The translations under genes and the position numbers were made by a program. The notes under the pieces are model-generated. The model was given only the letters and a program-made list of their open reading frames with translations, was not told where the DNA came from and made no database searches. A stretch of DNA of 64,000 nucleotides from Enoplolaimus lenunculus (lineage: Eukaryota; Nematoda; Enoplea; Enoplida; Thoracostomopsidae). The DNA is taken from assembly GCA_030248215.1 (NCBI GenBank), contig JASANG010003767.1, forward strand, positions 207,063-271,062, given 5' to 3'. Within the stretch, counting starts at the first letter, position 1, and each line of letters begins with the position of its first letter. Below are positions 29,201 to 34,619 of the stretch, piece by piece.

Positions 29201-29826
29201 ACAATTCTTAAATTCCTCGCACCTCAAAATCCTTTAGTGATGAAATTATATTGCTCTTAACCTTAATAATTAGGGAAATATTGGAAAAACTCTTAATTTA
29301 GGCTAATAAACTATGCTAGTATGCAAATTATCTATTTGCTAACTGCCCAATTATCGGTTTTGGAGGTTTGTAAACAGTCTATGCAGATTTCTCGCACCCA
29401 AAAACCCTTTAGTGCTAAAATTTAGCCTGTAGCTAATAAACGGCTTAAAATTTTAAAACGCCAATGAGAGGTTAACACCCCAGGATAATTGGCTTTCAAA
29501 CAAAAAAGTTTATCAAAATCGGTTCAGCCGTTCCTGAGTTTCTTTTCGGACGGACAGATGGATGGACGGACATTCACCTTTCGCCCCCCAAGTACAAAAC
29601 ATAAAACGCTTCGCAAAAATCCGAGCTTCGCTCAATAAATAAATAAATAAACAAAAAATATGTATATATATGTATATAAAATATATGTATATACATATAC
29701 TTATGTACATATATTTCGTTTCCCAGTCTTTTGTTCATATGGCACTCCGCTCTTCGTTGAAAAAATGTTTATGCTAAGTTTTCTAATATTTCAATTTGTT
29801 TTAGGCTCGAGTTTCAATGGCAGTAA
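1387..29826 (+). CDS. RASGEF1: RASGEF1-like Ras guanine nucleotide exchange factor, whole gene (multi-exon)
   Basis: This is a spliced gene; the exons are listed separately. Joined coding is 1387-2256, 5604-5867, 15092-15283, 16168-16269, 17026-17103, 18757-18978, 19218-19304, 19911-19976, 21522-21581, 22170-22265, 22810-22912, 23420-23460, 24683-24817, 25915-26016, 26519-26575, 27654-27793 and possibly 29805-29826, about 878 residues. Every junction is GT-AG and keeps frame; all introns are phase 0 except those after exons 11 (phase 1) and 16 (phase 2 if the last exon is real). Residues 1-442 are a low-complexity N-terminus, about 443-605 a RasGEF_N region, and about 606-872 the CDC25/RasGEF catalytic domain. 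RASGEF1 hallmarks visible are AQQLTHIEL, PEEFIQTF, EWFNHLS, CFNIGNFNSLMAI, RLKKTW and IPFFSLFVKD. Family members activate small Ras/Rap GTPases in the cytoplasm. Vertebrate RASGEF1 proteins are about 480 residues, so the extra length is N-terminal. The order of motifs makes the family assignment nearly certain; the first and last exons are less so. Confidence 0.93.
1687..1806 (+). repeat. (AAC)n microsatellite inside the RASGEF1-like exon 1
   Basis: A nearly uninterrupted AAC trinucleotide run with occasional AAT or AAG units, in frame as polyasparagine. Its purity suggests that its length varies between alleles. Confidence 0.95.
2780..2960 (+). repeat. Dispersed repeat family M
   Basis: Contains CAACCTTGCTTGTAAGTCAT and GGCTACGGGCG. 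A related copy in reverse orientation is at about 3990-4140, and diverged relatives are at about 24388-24562 and 27360-27612. Shared words are seen, but no clear termini. Confidence 0.5.
3145..3566 (+). mobile_element. TIR element family A, nearly complete copy
   Basis: Begins TACTGTAGTGACTCGAATAA and ends with the inverted counterpart CTTATTCGGGTCATACAGTA, about 420 bases with no coding capacity. Other copies lie at 1-310, 25310-25590 (broken), 33295-33773 (opposite orientation) and 45455-45530 (fragment). It behaves as a non-autonomous DNA element. Confidence 0.85.
3990..4140 (-). repeat. Dispersed repeat family M, reverse copy
   Basis: The reverse complement carries CAACCTTGCTTGTATGTCAT and the AACTGGCTATGG end, matching 2780-2960. 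Confidence 0.5.
4141..4245. repeat. (TA)n-rich low-complexity tract
   Basis: About 100 bases of alternating TA with TATATAATATAT units. No other function is visible. Confidence 0.9.
4951..5224. mobile_element. Repeat family E, element with internal short tandem units
   Basis: Imperfect inverted ends (GAGGCGGATCCA at left; CTCTGGATCCGTTA at right) surround about four units of roughly 50 bases, each carrying TTGTAAGGTAGGGACCTTAT and CATTTTATCACAAAAAA. Other copies or fragments lie at 9665-9865, 11545-11728, 24003-24275, 43438-43695 and 57577-57900. Non-coding. Confidence 0.8.
5604..5867 (+). CDS. RASGEF1: RASGEF1-like exon 2
   Basis: Eighty-eight codons between an acceptor (CCATTTTAG) and a strong donor (GAG|GTAAGT), phase 0 at both ends and in frame with exons 1 and 3. 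The product begins CAPIVIGGRSKSADV and ends GRRYRRAHE. It contains a basic stretch (SRRKRPSNR) and a second basic end, both possible membrane-binding or nuclear-localising segments (inference). It has no similarity to the catalytic domain. Assignment rests on open frame, splice sites and phase. Confidence 0.7.
5925..8010. other. RASGEF1-like intron 2, proximal part
   Basis: No gene is supported here. At about 6380-6470 there is a weak TTAGGC-like segment. At 7015-7110 there is a GGGACGTCCCAGACGGTACC-type stretch of unknown nature. Open frames are short and lack splice support. Confidence 0.5.
8012..8205 (+). mobile_element. TTAGGC-containing TIR element (family T1), complete copy
   Basis: Begins GGCCCATGTAAAGATCAGAG and ends with its inverted form CTGTTCTTTACATTGGCC. 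The interior has GCTTAGGCTTAGGCTTAGA-like runs and GGAATATGCTCATTC, ending ATAATACTGTTCCGCCCC. About 195 bases, non-coding. This is the best-preserved model for the family. Confidence 0.88.
8558..8710 (+). mobile_element. TTAGGC-containing TIR element (family T2)
   Basis: Begins GGCCCATTTTACTTTAACGG and ends AAAGTAACATTGG. The interior has the family-diagnostic GGGTCTATAAAAGAGTAGG and TTTAGATTCTAGATTACA segments and TTAGGC-like units. Other copies are at 14119, 17128 and 18191. Confidence 0.85.
8720..9660. other. RASGEF1-like intron 2, central part
   Basis: A possible exon at 9151-9227 (acceptor GTCGTACAG, donor CTC|GTAAGT) was considered and rejected because it breaks frame between exons 2 and 3. 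Otherwise there are only G-rich and A+T-rich non-coding stretches. Confidence 0.5.
9665..9865. repeat. Repeat family E, diverged fragment
   Basis: Contains GGAACATTATCATGTTATCA and GGGGCGTACATCACC, aligning with the internal unit and right end of the copy at 4951-5224. Confidence 0.55.
9870..12235. other. RASGEF1-like intron 2, distal part
   Basis: A+T-rich DNA with a truncated T1 element at about 10817-10915 (TCATGTAAAGATCTGGGG start, no right end) and a family E fragment at 11545-11728. No gene is seen. Confidence 0.55.
12240..12372. repeat. TIR element family B, partial copy
   Basis: Contains ACAAGAGTGTTTCAACTGTT, GGTATAAAATGTACCACCGA, GCGTTGCGTTTTTGGTCG and TTATTTAGAGGGGA, all found in the fuller copies at 27806, 39475 and 49186. 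Confidence 0.7.
12424..13780. mobile_element. 1.36-kb TIR element packed with AAGACATATATGTCTT-type palindromes
   Basis: Ends are GGCGTACCGAG and CTCGGTACGCC, an exact 11-base inverted repeat. About 12745-13330 is dense with diverged copies of a palindromic word, the clearest being AGACATATATGTCT at 13070-13083 and 13246-13259. Three GCGAGCGAAGCGAGC-like segments lie toward the ends, at about 12675, 13440 and 13670. There is no convincing open frame. It sits in RASGEF1-like intron 2. Confidence 0.75.
14119..14260 (+). mobile_element. TTAGGC-containing TIR element (family T2), right end lost
   Basis: Starts CCATGTTACTTTAAGGGACG, then GGGTCTATAAAAGAGTAGG and TTAGGC-like units. The right TIR is missing. 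Confidence 0.75.
14500..14955. repeat. Diverged TTAGGC-family remnants in intron 2
   Basis: Segments such as CAACAGAGTAAGCTT, CTTTAGACTATTTTTTTA and GGAATATGCTTCGTATACTG are degraded T1-type pieces. Borders are not clear. Confidence 0.45.
15092..15283 (+). CDS. RASGEF1: RASGEF1-like exon 3
   Basis: Sixty-four codons from acceptor TTATTCATAG to donor TCG|GTGAGT, phase 0 at both ends. The product starts KALSGDELLLVAQEESRRKS, a likely short acidic/basic helix, followed by a Ser/Pro-rich linker ending SAKFSS. It lies just before the RasGEF_N exons and keeps frame with exons 2 and 4. Confidence 0.78.
15655..15745 (-). repeat. tRNA-like sequence, probably a tRNA-derived SINE or tRNA pseudogene
   Basis: The reverse strand reads TAGCTCAGTGGTTAGAGCAG (A-box) and, downstream, GTGGGTTCCAGACC (B-box-like). 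The 5' and 3' flanks do not pair as an acceptor stem, so an intact tRNA gene is unlikely. Confidence 0.6.
16168..16269 (+). CDS. RASGEF1: RASGEF1-like exon 4, start of RasGEF_N region
   Basis: Thirty-four codons (acceptor TTATTTTAG, donor GAA|GTAAGC, phase 0). The segment SLDSLITKLTPTHDYCPE matches the start of the RASGEF1 N-terminal exchange-factor module, whose usual form is S-L-x-x-L-I-x-x-L-x-P-x-x-D-Y-x-P-D. Confidence 0.9.
16715..16907. mobile_element. TIR element family J
   Basis: Inverted ends AAGCCGGAGCAGCC and GCCTGCTCCGGCACT surround a G+C-rich non-coding core with GGGGGCCCACCCC. Related copies are at 20485-20660 and 21261-21438. Confidence 0.7.
17026..17103 (+). CDS. RASGEF1: RASGEF1-like exon 5, RasGEF_N
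   Basis: Twenty-six codons (acceptor TGTTTCAG, donor AAA|GTACGC, phase 0) encoding RNFTFVFLLNARACISPAEL followed by FERIVK. This matches the family segment R-T-Y-x-F-x-F-L-L-x-x-R-x-F-x-x-P-x-E-L. A TTAGGC-containing TIR element begins only about 25 bases past the donor. Confidence 0.93.
17128..17327 (+). mobile_element. TTAGGC-containing TIR element (family T2), complete copy
   Basis: Begins GGCCCATGTTACGTTAAGGG and ends GTTAAAGTTACATTGGC, with GGGTCTATAAGAGAGTAGG and two blocks of GCTTAGGCTTAGGCTTAGGA-like units. It starts 24 bases after the RASGEF1-like exon 5 donor. Confidence 0.88.
17500..17690 (-). mobile_element. tRNA-derived SINE
   Basis: The reverse strand shows an A-box-like AGCTCAGTGGTGACAC, a degenerate B-box GTTGGAATCC and the family tail with TATTCATGTGAAAAGGGGTT. 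Related copies are at 21735, 28420, 30868 and 35455. Confidence 0.7.
18191..18374 (+). mobile_element. TTAGGC-containing TIR element (family T2)
   Basis: Starts CCCATGTCTACTTTAAGGGG and ends TAAAAGGAAGATTGGCC. The interior has GGTCTATAAAAGAGTGGG and three tandem GGCTTA units at about 18277-18296. Confidence 0.83.
18540..18665 (+). repeat. Direct repeat of about 33 bases, 80 bases apart
   Basis: GTAGACGATTAGTTGATCAT followed by TTATTTTTAACT occurs at about 18543 and again (one base different) at about 18623, just upstream of exon 6. Confidence 0.75.
18757..18978 (+). CDS. RASGEF1: RASGEF1-like exon 6, RasGEF_N
   Basis: Seventy-four codons, phase 0. The acceptor at AACCAG is preferred over the nearby CACAG at 18745 because only it keeps frame with exon 5. 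The donor is AAG|GTAACC. The segment VILQWTEHFANDFRERPVFD corresponds to the conserved helix where the family has L-L-x-x-W-x-E-x-F-P-x-D-F-R-D. The remainder is a helical bundle ending ELMFNLAAK. Confidence 0.93.
19218..19304 (+). CDS. RASGEF1: RASGEF1-like exon 7, linker between RasGEF_N and CDC25 domains
   Basis: Twenty-nine codons (acceptor TTGTTTTAG, donor ATG|GTAAAA, phase 0), starting LQEIEQYEATIENIQIQ. The family has a similar helical linker with a QYE motif here. A palindromic TIR element begins about 15 bases after the donor. Confidence 0.88.
19322..19548. mobile_element. Palindromic TIR element family C
   Basis: Starts ATGGTGAGTCAAATTGACTC and ends with the inverted GAGTCAATTTGACTCACCAT. 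The arms include GAAATAGGCTTTTCC and GGAAAAGCCTATTTC, about 60 bases each. Other copies are at 45594-45812 and, partly, 43850-43945. Confidence 0.9.
19911..19976 (+). CDS. RASGEF1: RASGEF1-like exon 8, start of catalytic domain
   Basis: Twenty-two codons (acceptor TACCCTTTAG, donor TTG|GTAAGC, phase 0). The product is NGICESNPNPAIIA followed by QQLTHIEL. The Q-Q-L-T-H-I-E-L block is the start of the CDC25 domain and is nearly invariant in RASGEF1 proteins. Confidence 0.95.
20020..20296. mobile_element. TIR element family K
   Basis: Ends GCCCTATTCACATG and GTGTGAATAGGGCTT are inverted, and GCTGCAAGTT/AACTTGCA words recur inside. A short fragment, ending GCATATGTGAATAGGGTT, is near 43330-43365. 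Non-coding. Confidence 0.8.
20485..20660. mobile_element. TIR element family J
   Basis: Ends GGGCCGGAGCAG and CCTGCTCCGGTACT with a CACCCCGGAATTTTGGGG core, as in 16715-16907. Confidence 0.7.
21261..21438. mobile_element. TIR element family J
   Basis: Starts AGTGCCGGAGCAGGCAAG and ends GCTGCTGCGGCCCTGC, with a GGGTGGGCCCCCTCTGTTTG segment. Inverted orientation relative to 16715-16907. Confidence 0.65.
21522..21581 (+). CDS. RASGEF1: RASGEF1-like exon 9, catalytic domain
   Basis: Twenty codons (acceptor TTTTTTCAG, donor GAT|GTAAGT, phase 0) encoding DRLRMVRPEEFIQTFQTNCD. It continues the T-H-I-E-L-E-R-L-x-x-I-x-P-E-E-F segment from exon 8. Confidence 0.95.
21735..21900 (-). mobile_element. 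tRNA-derived SINE, best-preserved promoter boxes
   Basis: The reverse strand reads TATAGCTGAGTGGTGATCGT (A-box) and then CACTGGAGTTCGAATCCTAG (B-box), followed by a tail ending ATATTCATGTGAGAAAGGGT. This is RNA polymerase III promoter architecture. It abuts a T1 element on its right. Confidence 0.8.
21900..22018 (+). mobile_element. TTAGGC-containing TIR element (T1), left end lost
   Basis: Contains TTACGCTTAGGCTTAGGT and ends ATAATACTGTTCCGCTCATG then TTCTTTACATTGGCCC. The left part is replaced by the SINE. Confidence 0.8.
22170..22265 (+). CDS. RASGEF1: RASGEF1-like exon 10, catalytic domain
   Basis: Thirty-two codons (acceptor TTTTTTCAG, donor CGG|GTACGT, phase 0). RHRNIEIYAEWFNHLSRVVA then TEVCR matches the family segment T-R-N-L-E-x-Y-V-x-W-F-N-R-L-S-x-L-V-A-T-E-I. 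Confidence 0.95.
22810..22912 (+). CDS. RASGEF1: RASGEF1-like exon 11, catalytic core
   Basis: 103 bases (acceptor TTTTTTCAG, donor G|GTAAGC) ending in phase 1. It encodes KKKHRRHVIQLFIDVSKECF and then NIGNFNSLMAIF. The N-F-N-S-L-M-A-I block is the CDC25-domain hallmark around the Ras-contacting hairpin. Confidence 0.97.
23420..23460 (+). CDS. RASGEF1: RASGEF1-like exon 12, 41-base micro-exon
   Basis: A very small exon (acceptor GAATTTCAG, donor ACG|GTTAGT). It completes the split Ala codon from exon 11 and encodes GLQSPAVNRLKKT. It supplies the conserved S-G-x-x-x-x-x-V-x-R-L-K-K-T segment between exons 11 and 13, so it is required for a whole domain. Confidence 0.93.
23594..23785 (+). mobile_element. 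TTAGGC-containing TIR element (T1), complete copy
   Basis: Begins GGCCCATGTAAAGATCCGGG and ends CCGCCCCTGTTCTTTATATT, with GCTTAGGCTTAGGCTTAA inside. It lies in the intron after the 41-base micro-exon. Confidence 0.87.
24003..24275. mobile_element. Repeat family E
   Basis: Left GAGGCGGATTTAAAA, internal TAGTGACCTTATCATTTTAT and TGTAAGGTAGG units, right CCCCCTCTGGATTCGTTAG. Closely related to 4951-5224. Confidence 0.8.
24683..24817 (+). CDS. RASGEF1: RASGEF1-like exon 13, catalytic domain
   Basis: Forty-five codons (acceptor AATTTTCAG, donor AAG|GTAAAC, phase 0), starting WTKLDMCNYEILERQLDPSC. The family has W-x-K-V-x-x-x-x-F-x-x-L-E-x-x-M-D-P-S-x-N-F at this place. Confidence 0.95.
25310..25590. 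mobile_element. TIR element family A, broken copy
   Basis: Left part TAGTTTCTCGAATAAGCGAG, then GGTACACCCTCTCCGG; right part ACGGACTCCTATTGATTG and CCCCTCTTGTTCGGGGCA. The middle of the family is missing. Confidence 0.7.
25915..26016 (+). CDS. RASGEF1: RASGEF1-like exon 14, catalytic domain
   Basis: Thirty-four codons (acceptor TTGTTTCAG, donor GAG|GTAAGT, phase 0). IIIPFFSLFVKDLIFLYQNV is the conserved I-P-F-F-S-L-x-x-K-D-I-x-F-L helix that packs against Ras in CDC25 domains. Confidence 0.95.
26170..26382. mobile_element. TGAGTT/AACTCA-rich TIR element (family D)
   Basis: Dense ACTCACTCTGAATTGAGTTG-type words, ending AACTCAGTGGAATTTACAGT. It lies between RASGEF1-like exons 14 and 15. Confidence 0.75.
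26519..26575 (+). CDS. RASGEF1: RASGEF1-like exon 15, catalytic domain
   Basis: Nineteen codons (acceptor CATTTCAG, donor AAA|GTAAGC, phase 0) encoding TFEAFAKPIKDLMKWQNVK, which matches the family's F-x-K-F-W-x-x-A-K-x-x-x-x-F-x-x-W segment. A TGAGTT-rich TIR element ends about 140 bases upstream. Confidence 0.93.
27654..27793 (+). CDS. RASGEF1: RASGEF1-like exon 16, end of catalytic domain
   Basis: Acceptor CAATGTTTTAG; the product begins CPFARESALLQQLLTQPTYS and continues ESALQLASFE to MCKKLK. This corresponds to the conserved C-P-F-E-R-x-x-x-I-L-x-Y-L-L terminal helix. A donor AAA|GTAAGT lies at 27793, but reading through gives an immediate TAA at 27795-27797. The gene can therefore end here by intron retention or splice to a short last exon. 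A dispersed TIR element begins within about 20 bases. Confidence 0.93.
27806..28130. mobile_element. TIR element family B, nearly complete copy
   Basis: Inverted ends: CAAGAGTGGATGATGCA at left and TTTCCAAGAGTGGCACAC at right. The arms contain AATGTACCCGGCACGCGTTG and its inverted relative AACACCTGGTAGTACATTTT, with CCCCCTTATTTAGAGGGG inside. It directly follows RASGEF1-like exon 16. Confidence 0.8.
28420..28562 (+). mobile_element. tRNA-derived SINE
   Basis: A-box ATAGCTCAGCGGTGGCG, diverged B-box, and tail AATATTCATATGAGAAAGGG. Same family as 21735-21900, opposite orientation. Confidence 0.7.
28680..29460 (+). repeat. Tandem array of about five units of roughly 160 bases
   Basis: Each unit has ATTAGCTATTAGCTAACTAT followed by TTATCGGTTTTGGAGG and, about 50 bases on, AGATTCCTCGCACCCAAAAA. 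Cores begin near 28686, 28841, 29001, 29155 and 29325. Units are 70-90% alike by eye. No open frame spans it. Confidence 0.85.
29460..29660 (+). mobile_element. LINE/SINE-like 3' tail
   Basis: Contains ATCGGTTCAGCCGTTCCTGA, a GGACGGACAGATGGATGGAC stretch and a terminal (AATA)n run. Tails of this form end many invertebrate RTE/CR1-type non-LTR elements (general knowledge; exact clade not determined). No reverse transcriptase is seen upstream. Confidence 0.6.
29640..29715. repeat. AATA and TATATG low-complexity tract
   Basis: Simple AATA units pass into ATATGTATATA-type sequence just after the LINE-like tail. Confidence 0.85.
29805..29826 (+). CDS. RASGEF1: Possible last exon of the RASGEF1-like gene
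   Basis: A good acceptor (pyrimidine-rich run ending GTTTTAG) is followed by G CTC GAG TTT CAA TGG CAG TAA. With the two bases left by exon 16 this restores a Lys codon and gives a tail KLEFQWQ and a stop. The known family has a short tail of similar length. Six residues are too few for a firm call. The alternative is a stop directly after exon 16. Confidence 0.35.
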
Positions 29827-30409
29827 ATGTTTTTTTACTTCAAACAAATATTCAATCAAAGTTGAACTTAAACGCAACAACATTGAAAAAACTGTGATGT
29901 ACGCAACTTTATTCAGCAGTACATTTGTACTATCAAACCATTGACACATATTTTGTCATGTTTGCCGTTTCTGGACACATTCGAGTTAACCTCGACATTT
30001 ATCAAGGATTTCTCTATGAAGCAGGCACCGGCGTAGTGACGGCACAACGGGGGGGGGGCGTCAACTTCGCCAGCGAAGCTAGTGAGAGTCAAAACTTTGT
30101 TTAGCATTAAATCATAATACAAAGTTTTGGTTTTGCTCCCGGAAGCAAGACTGGTTCAAGGGCTCCGCTATACTCGCTGCGTGCCACCAAAACACCGACG
30201 CGCGGCATTGGCTCCACCTAGTGTTTCTTAGAACTTAAGTCAGGCTTAAGCGTTGCTTTGGGCGTAGAATGGCTAAAATCGATGTTATGACGGCTGTGCC
30301 GCAATGTAAACATTACCTGAGCCCTGCGTGGCCATTGAGTTATAGTTATTATTTGCTGTTTTTACTCACAGTGACATAGCTAGGCTGTGTCATCATGATA
30401 TGTGCGCCT

Positions 30410-30770
30410 CAGGCTGTAAACGGATGGTAAAAATAACGGAAACGAAAATGGTTGGAGTATAAAAGTTTCAAAAATGTTTTATTTTTCTACCAACACAATT
30501 GAGGCGTGCAAATATTCATCAGGTTTTCTACAAGTTTAAAGAAAAAATGGCCGATGCATCGAAATTTTTATGATTTTGGATGAATTTCGTAATTTTTATT
30601 TCATTTCAAACATTGCAGCATGTCTTCAATGAAAAATTGGGAGATATATACAATTGATTTTTATAACTAGTTTTCAGCATACAAATAACAGTATTTTCGT
30701 TATTACTACAGCGGAAACGGAAAGGGATACCGATTTTTACCGGAAACGGATATCCGGTTACACCATGGTG
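30410..30770. mobile_element. hAT-like non-autonomous TIR element (family F)
   Basis: Left CAGGCTGTAAACGGATGG, right ATATCCGGTTACACCATGG. The subterminal GATACCGATTTTTACCGGAA is shared with copies at about 38334, 56207 and 59168. The CAGGGTGTAAAC-type end resembles hAT elements. Confidence 0.7.
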
Positions 30771-30867
30771 TGTCTATAATGTTGTTGTTTTTGTTGTTGT
30801 TGTTGTTGTTGCGTGGATGTGTGGTAGTAATTGTTGTTTCTGGGTTTTCCGGCCTGGTTTGCACGGT

Positions 30868-31000
30868 CTCACGGAAAACACGTTCGGTGTAGCTGAGTGG
30901 TGATACTAATAAACACCTTGCTGCGTTGAATGCAGGGGTCGAATCCGTGTTGAAAAATATCTGAAATGAAAGAGAAAATATGCACATGAGTAACAGATTA
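30868..31000 (+). mobile_element. tRNA-derived SINE
   Basis: A-box GTAGCTGAGTGGTGATAC, B-box GGGGTCGAATCCG, and a tail containing AAAATATGCACATGAG. Confidence 0.72.
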
Positions 31001-31044
31001 AAGGAAGCATAGTAAATATTAATATTTTATGATTAAAAGAAAAC

Positions 31045-31222
31045 GGCCCATGTATAGAAGAGGGTCGGATCGTTTTCCGAAAAGGCTATAATAGAGTCAG
31101 TTTAAGCTTTAGACTAATTTTTTTGCTTAGGCTTAGGTTTAGGCTTAGGAATGGGCTCATCCATACGCTTCGGCTTAGGAATATGCTTATACTACTGTTC
31201 TGGCCCTGTTCTTTACATGGGC
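31045..31222 (+). mobile_element. TTAGGC-containing TIR element (T1)
   Basis: Begins GGCCCATGTATAGAAGAGGG and ends CCCTGTTCTTTACATGGGC, with TTGCTTAGGCTTAGGTTTAG inside. Confidence 0.85.
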
Positions 31223-31224
31223 AA

Positions 31225-33290
31225 GAAAACCATATATTGTTTAACTCAAAGCTCAGGTTTATTTCATGCTTTAGAGTTCCACCGGTACTGTTTGATGTAA
31301 ATATTTGGTAGTCGAAGTAAATTTATTGACGTTACTATTTTGAGCGTAATATACCAAGCTATCTGGCTTTTTGCACAGTTAAAGTATTGGCCGAAAAGCT
31401 TTAACAAAAAATGCAAGATATTTGCTGTTTTGAAATGCACTTATTGCTATTTTCAACCATAATAATACCTACTTGAAACATAACAAATTTTAATTACTAA
31501 AAATTTTGCAAACGAATCTAATCGACATAGTAAATACAAGGCGTCCAACTTTGCACAGTGCACAAAAACGATATTGAATATATAAAATTCTGTATGCAAA
31601 TTTTCTAATTATGAAACTATCCCATCTATGTGCCACGAAAGTATTGTAAACAAAGTAAGTTGTAAACTTGTCCAAAATACGTACGTGGGGCTTTCCAGCT
31701 TTAGTAGAAAGTTATCTTAGTTTCGTCCGAATGATTCACGTGTTAGAACATTCTTGTAATTTAACATGTTCAGCGTGGCAAATTTTATCATTCAGAGAAC
31801 AATTTGTAAAGAATCAAAAAACGATTTTGCACACTGCAAGTTAGAATTTAAAACGTTAATATAAAGTAATTTCAATGCGGAATACAGTCGATCCAAGAAA
31901 AGGAAATTGTTTGTATGAATGGAATGTTTTTTTGCCAATTTCGGCCAACAAAATAGCTATCAAAAAACATGAGTAATTCGAGACGTTTCTCAAGACAGTG
32001 TTTTTGTTATGCGACGCCATACGTCACCGCATGGCACATGCCGAATGGTGCCTAACACCGCCGTAAGAGGCCAGACTACTTAAACAATTAAAGGTTTGCC
32101 TACTGTAATACTGTGAAATTTGTAAAGTCTGAATTTGGCCTTTACATTAACTTTGAATGTTTTACCGCGAACTCTGGGTCCAGAAACCTTGTTCACTTTG
32201 ACCCATATATTTTAACCTCCGGTGGCCCTGATTCATACATTAGCCATGGAATATCACAACACACTGGAAAAGTAGACGAGTTTTTTAAAACGCAAAAAAG
32301 ATAAGGTTGGGTAATGGTAGGTCGCACTCAGGTAAAGCAATTTTTCGCGAGTGTCTCGCGGATAAAAAATTTTTTCGTTTAAACGTCGGCCCAGGTAAAG
32401 AACTCTGAACCCACTTACGGCTGATAGTGGGCGGTGTCTGGATGATTGCCGAGAAATGGGTGAACGTGCTCAAATTAGGTTGTGTTTAATAGTATATAAC
32501 TTGTTTGAAGAAATATATTAAGTATAAATATAGAGATTAGGGTTCCTGGCTTGTAAATTCTGAAGAGTTGATTATGTGACAAATCTGTGAGCGAATTACT
32601 CATTTCCGGTTATTTGAGTTAATAAAAAGAAATATCACTCGTTCTGATGCGATTTAGTTCCGATTGTGTTGATTAATTAATTTACAATGAGTTCAATCAA
32701 TTCATAATTTTGTGTTCTGAACGACCGTATTTAGAGCTCAGGCTTCTAAATTGACTCACTTCAGTTGGAGTCACAATCAACTCACTGGAATTTACAGTGT
32801 GAAAATTATAGATTCTCCCAAAAAAGTTGCAGTTATTTTTTTAGTTTTACAGCTTCGACTGAATAAAACCTCGTGGTTTTACAACCACAAAAATTGCTAT
32901 TCTGATGGATTCGAACTTCATGAAAAAATCAGTAAAAATGTTTAAGTTTGCCAGTACAAGGTATATCAAGTATCTCGGATTATGATGGACTACTATTAGG
33001 GCTATTTATTACCCGTTTTGAAACATTTTCCCTGATTTCGGTATTAAACCAGAATACTTGTAACGGTTGATCTACTAAAGTATTGGCACTGAAATTTTAT
33101 TGCCAATTTTACCATACCAGTATAGGCTTCTTATTTGTTTGCTGAATAAAGTTTTTCTACATCATCTGTGGTGAAGATTACTAGAAAATATTTTTTGTGT
33201 GTTTCCTAAAAATTTACCGTTTCTATTTATTTTAATACCGGCAAACTTGAATTTTAAGACAACTTGATATTTTAACAAACATTCACGATT
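31225..33290. other. Intergenic region
   Basis: No supported gene. A diverged family D element lies at about 32580-32802 (ends AACTCACTGGAATTTACAGT). Open frames here (for example about 32113-32304) lack splice signals or recognisable domains. Confidence 0.5.
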
Positions 33291-33294
33291 TTAT

Positions 33295-33773
33295 GTACTG
33301 TAGTGACCCGAATAAGAGGGGGAGGTGATAACAGGAGGGTCCCCATTTTGAGCCCCAATCAACGGGAACCGTATTCCTAATAAGAATCCGTAAACGCATA
33401 GAGTTCCTGAACCGTAATTGGAGTTAATTAATGTCAGCGAACCCTGATTGTAGTGCATAAATGACTCCAGGACCACATAAAGTTGAGTTAAAAACTTGAA
33501 ATCGTGCTTCAATTTTGAAAGTATATCCCTAAATATAATCGTGCATTATCTCTCAAGCTTTTGATACAAGGCAAATAAACGTTAAATTTAACGCATAGTT
33601 GCAATACCGGATATAATGAGACTAGATAAATCATTAAACCATCTTTTAAAATAAATAATAGTCCGTAACTGAATAACAGTTCAAATCACAGTACGTCACC
33701 GCACAACAGGGTGTACCCACTAAAAAGGCCAAATATATATCTGCCCTCTCCTATTATTACGGTATCTAAAGTA
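33295..33773 (-). mobile_element. TIR element family A, reverse copy
   Basis: Begins TACTGTAGTGACCCGAATAA, then GTCCCCATTTTGAGCCCC, ending with GGCCAAATATATATCTGCCC as the counterpart of the left end at 3145. Confidence 0.82.
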
Positions 33774-34155
33774 TGCATTGTCCGTGAGCTTATAATTTCT
33801 ACTCTGAGTTAACTCCGTTATTGAAGCAGGTATCAGGTTCTGCTCAAATCAGCCTTAGCAGATTTCATCTTAGGGAACAAAATTGGTTGTTTAGATACAC
33901 AAAATTACTTAAACTGGATCGACCACCATGCTAACCGACACTGAAATCCGGTCATGCGCAAATTTTGAATGAAAGCTGAAAAGAATCAGTTGTTAGTTTT
34001 CCAAACAAACATTTTTCGATTTCTACGACGATTGAAAATAAAATTACAAAACAGACAACTTTTGCGCAAATGCTTTAATAAAATTTGATGATGTTTCGCC
34101 AAAAACTACTCGAAATTAGGCTAAAGAGTCGACGTCTGTTGTCTTATTTAGATTT

Positions 34156-34438
34156 TTGGCTCATGTATACAACAAGGTCGGGTCGTTTTCCCGCGGGGCT
34201 GTAATAGAAGGAGTCAGTTTAATTCAATTTTCGGCCCATGTATAGAACAAGGCCGGATCGTGTTCAGGCGGGGCTGTAATTGAGTCAGTTTAAGCTTAAG
34301 ACTAACTTTTTTTGCTTAGGCTTAGGACTAGGATTACGAATAGGCTCATCCTTACGCTTAGGTTTTGGCTTAGGCTTACACTTTAGGCTAAGGAAAATGC
34401 TTATACTACTGTTACGTTAATGTTCTATACATGGGCCC
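34156..34438 (+). mobile_element. Two adjacent TTAGGC-containing T1 elements, first truncated
   Basis: 34156-34218 is a left end only (GGCTCATGTATACAACAAGG). 34233-34438 is complete, from GGCCCATGTATAGAACAAGG to GTTCTATACATGGGCCC, with TTTGCTTAGGCTTAGGAC inside. A copy thus lies next to a broken copy of itself. Confidence 0.82.
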
Positions 34439-34619
34439 AATTTTCTAAGTACAAATGGGTAATTTTTCAATGATTTGGCTCTAAAAATTTAAACTCCAAA
34501 AAAGTAAAAGTAAGATTCAGTGGACGTCTGTTGTATTGAACTGTTTTTGGCTAATTGTTAATAGCCAACTTATTTGATTTGTTATACGCAAATATATGAC
34601 AGTAAACTTCCTTTGTCTC

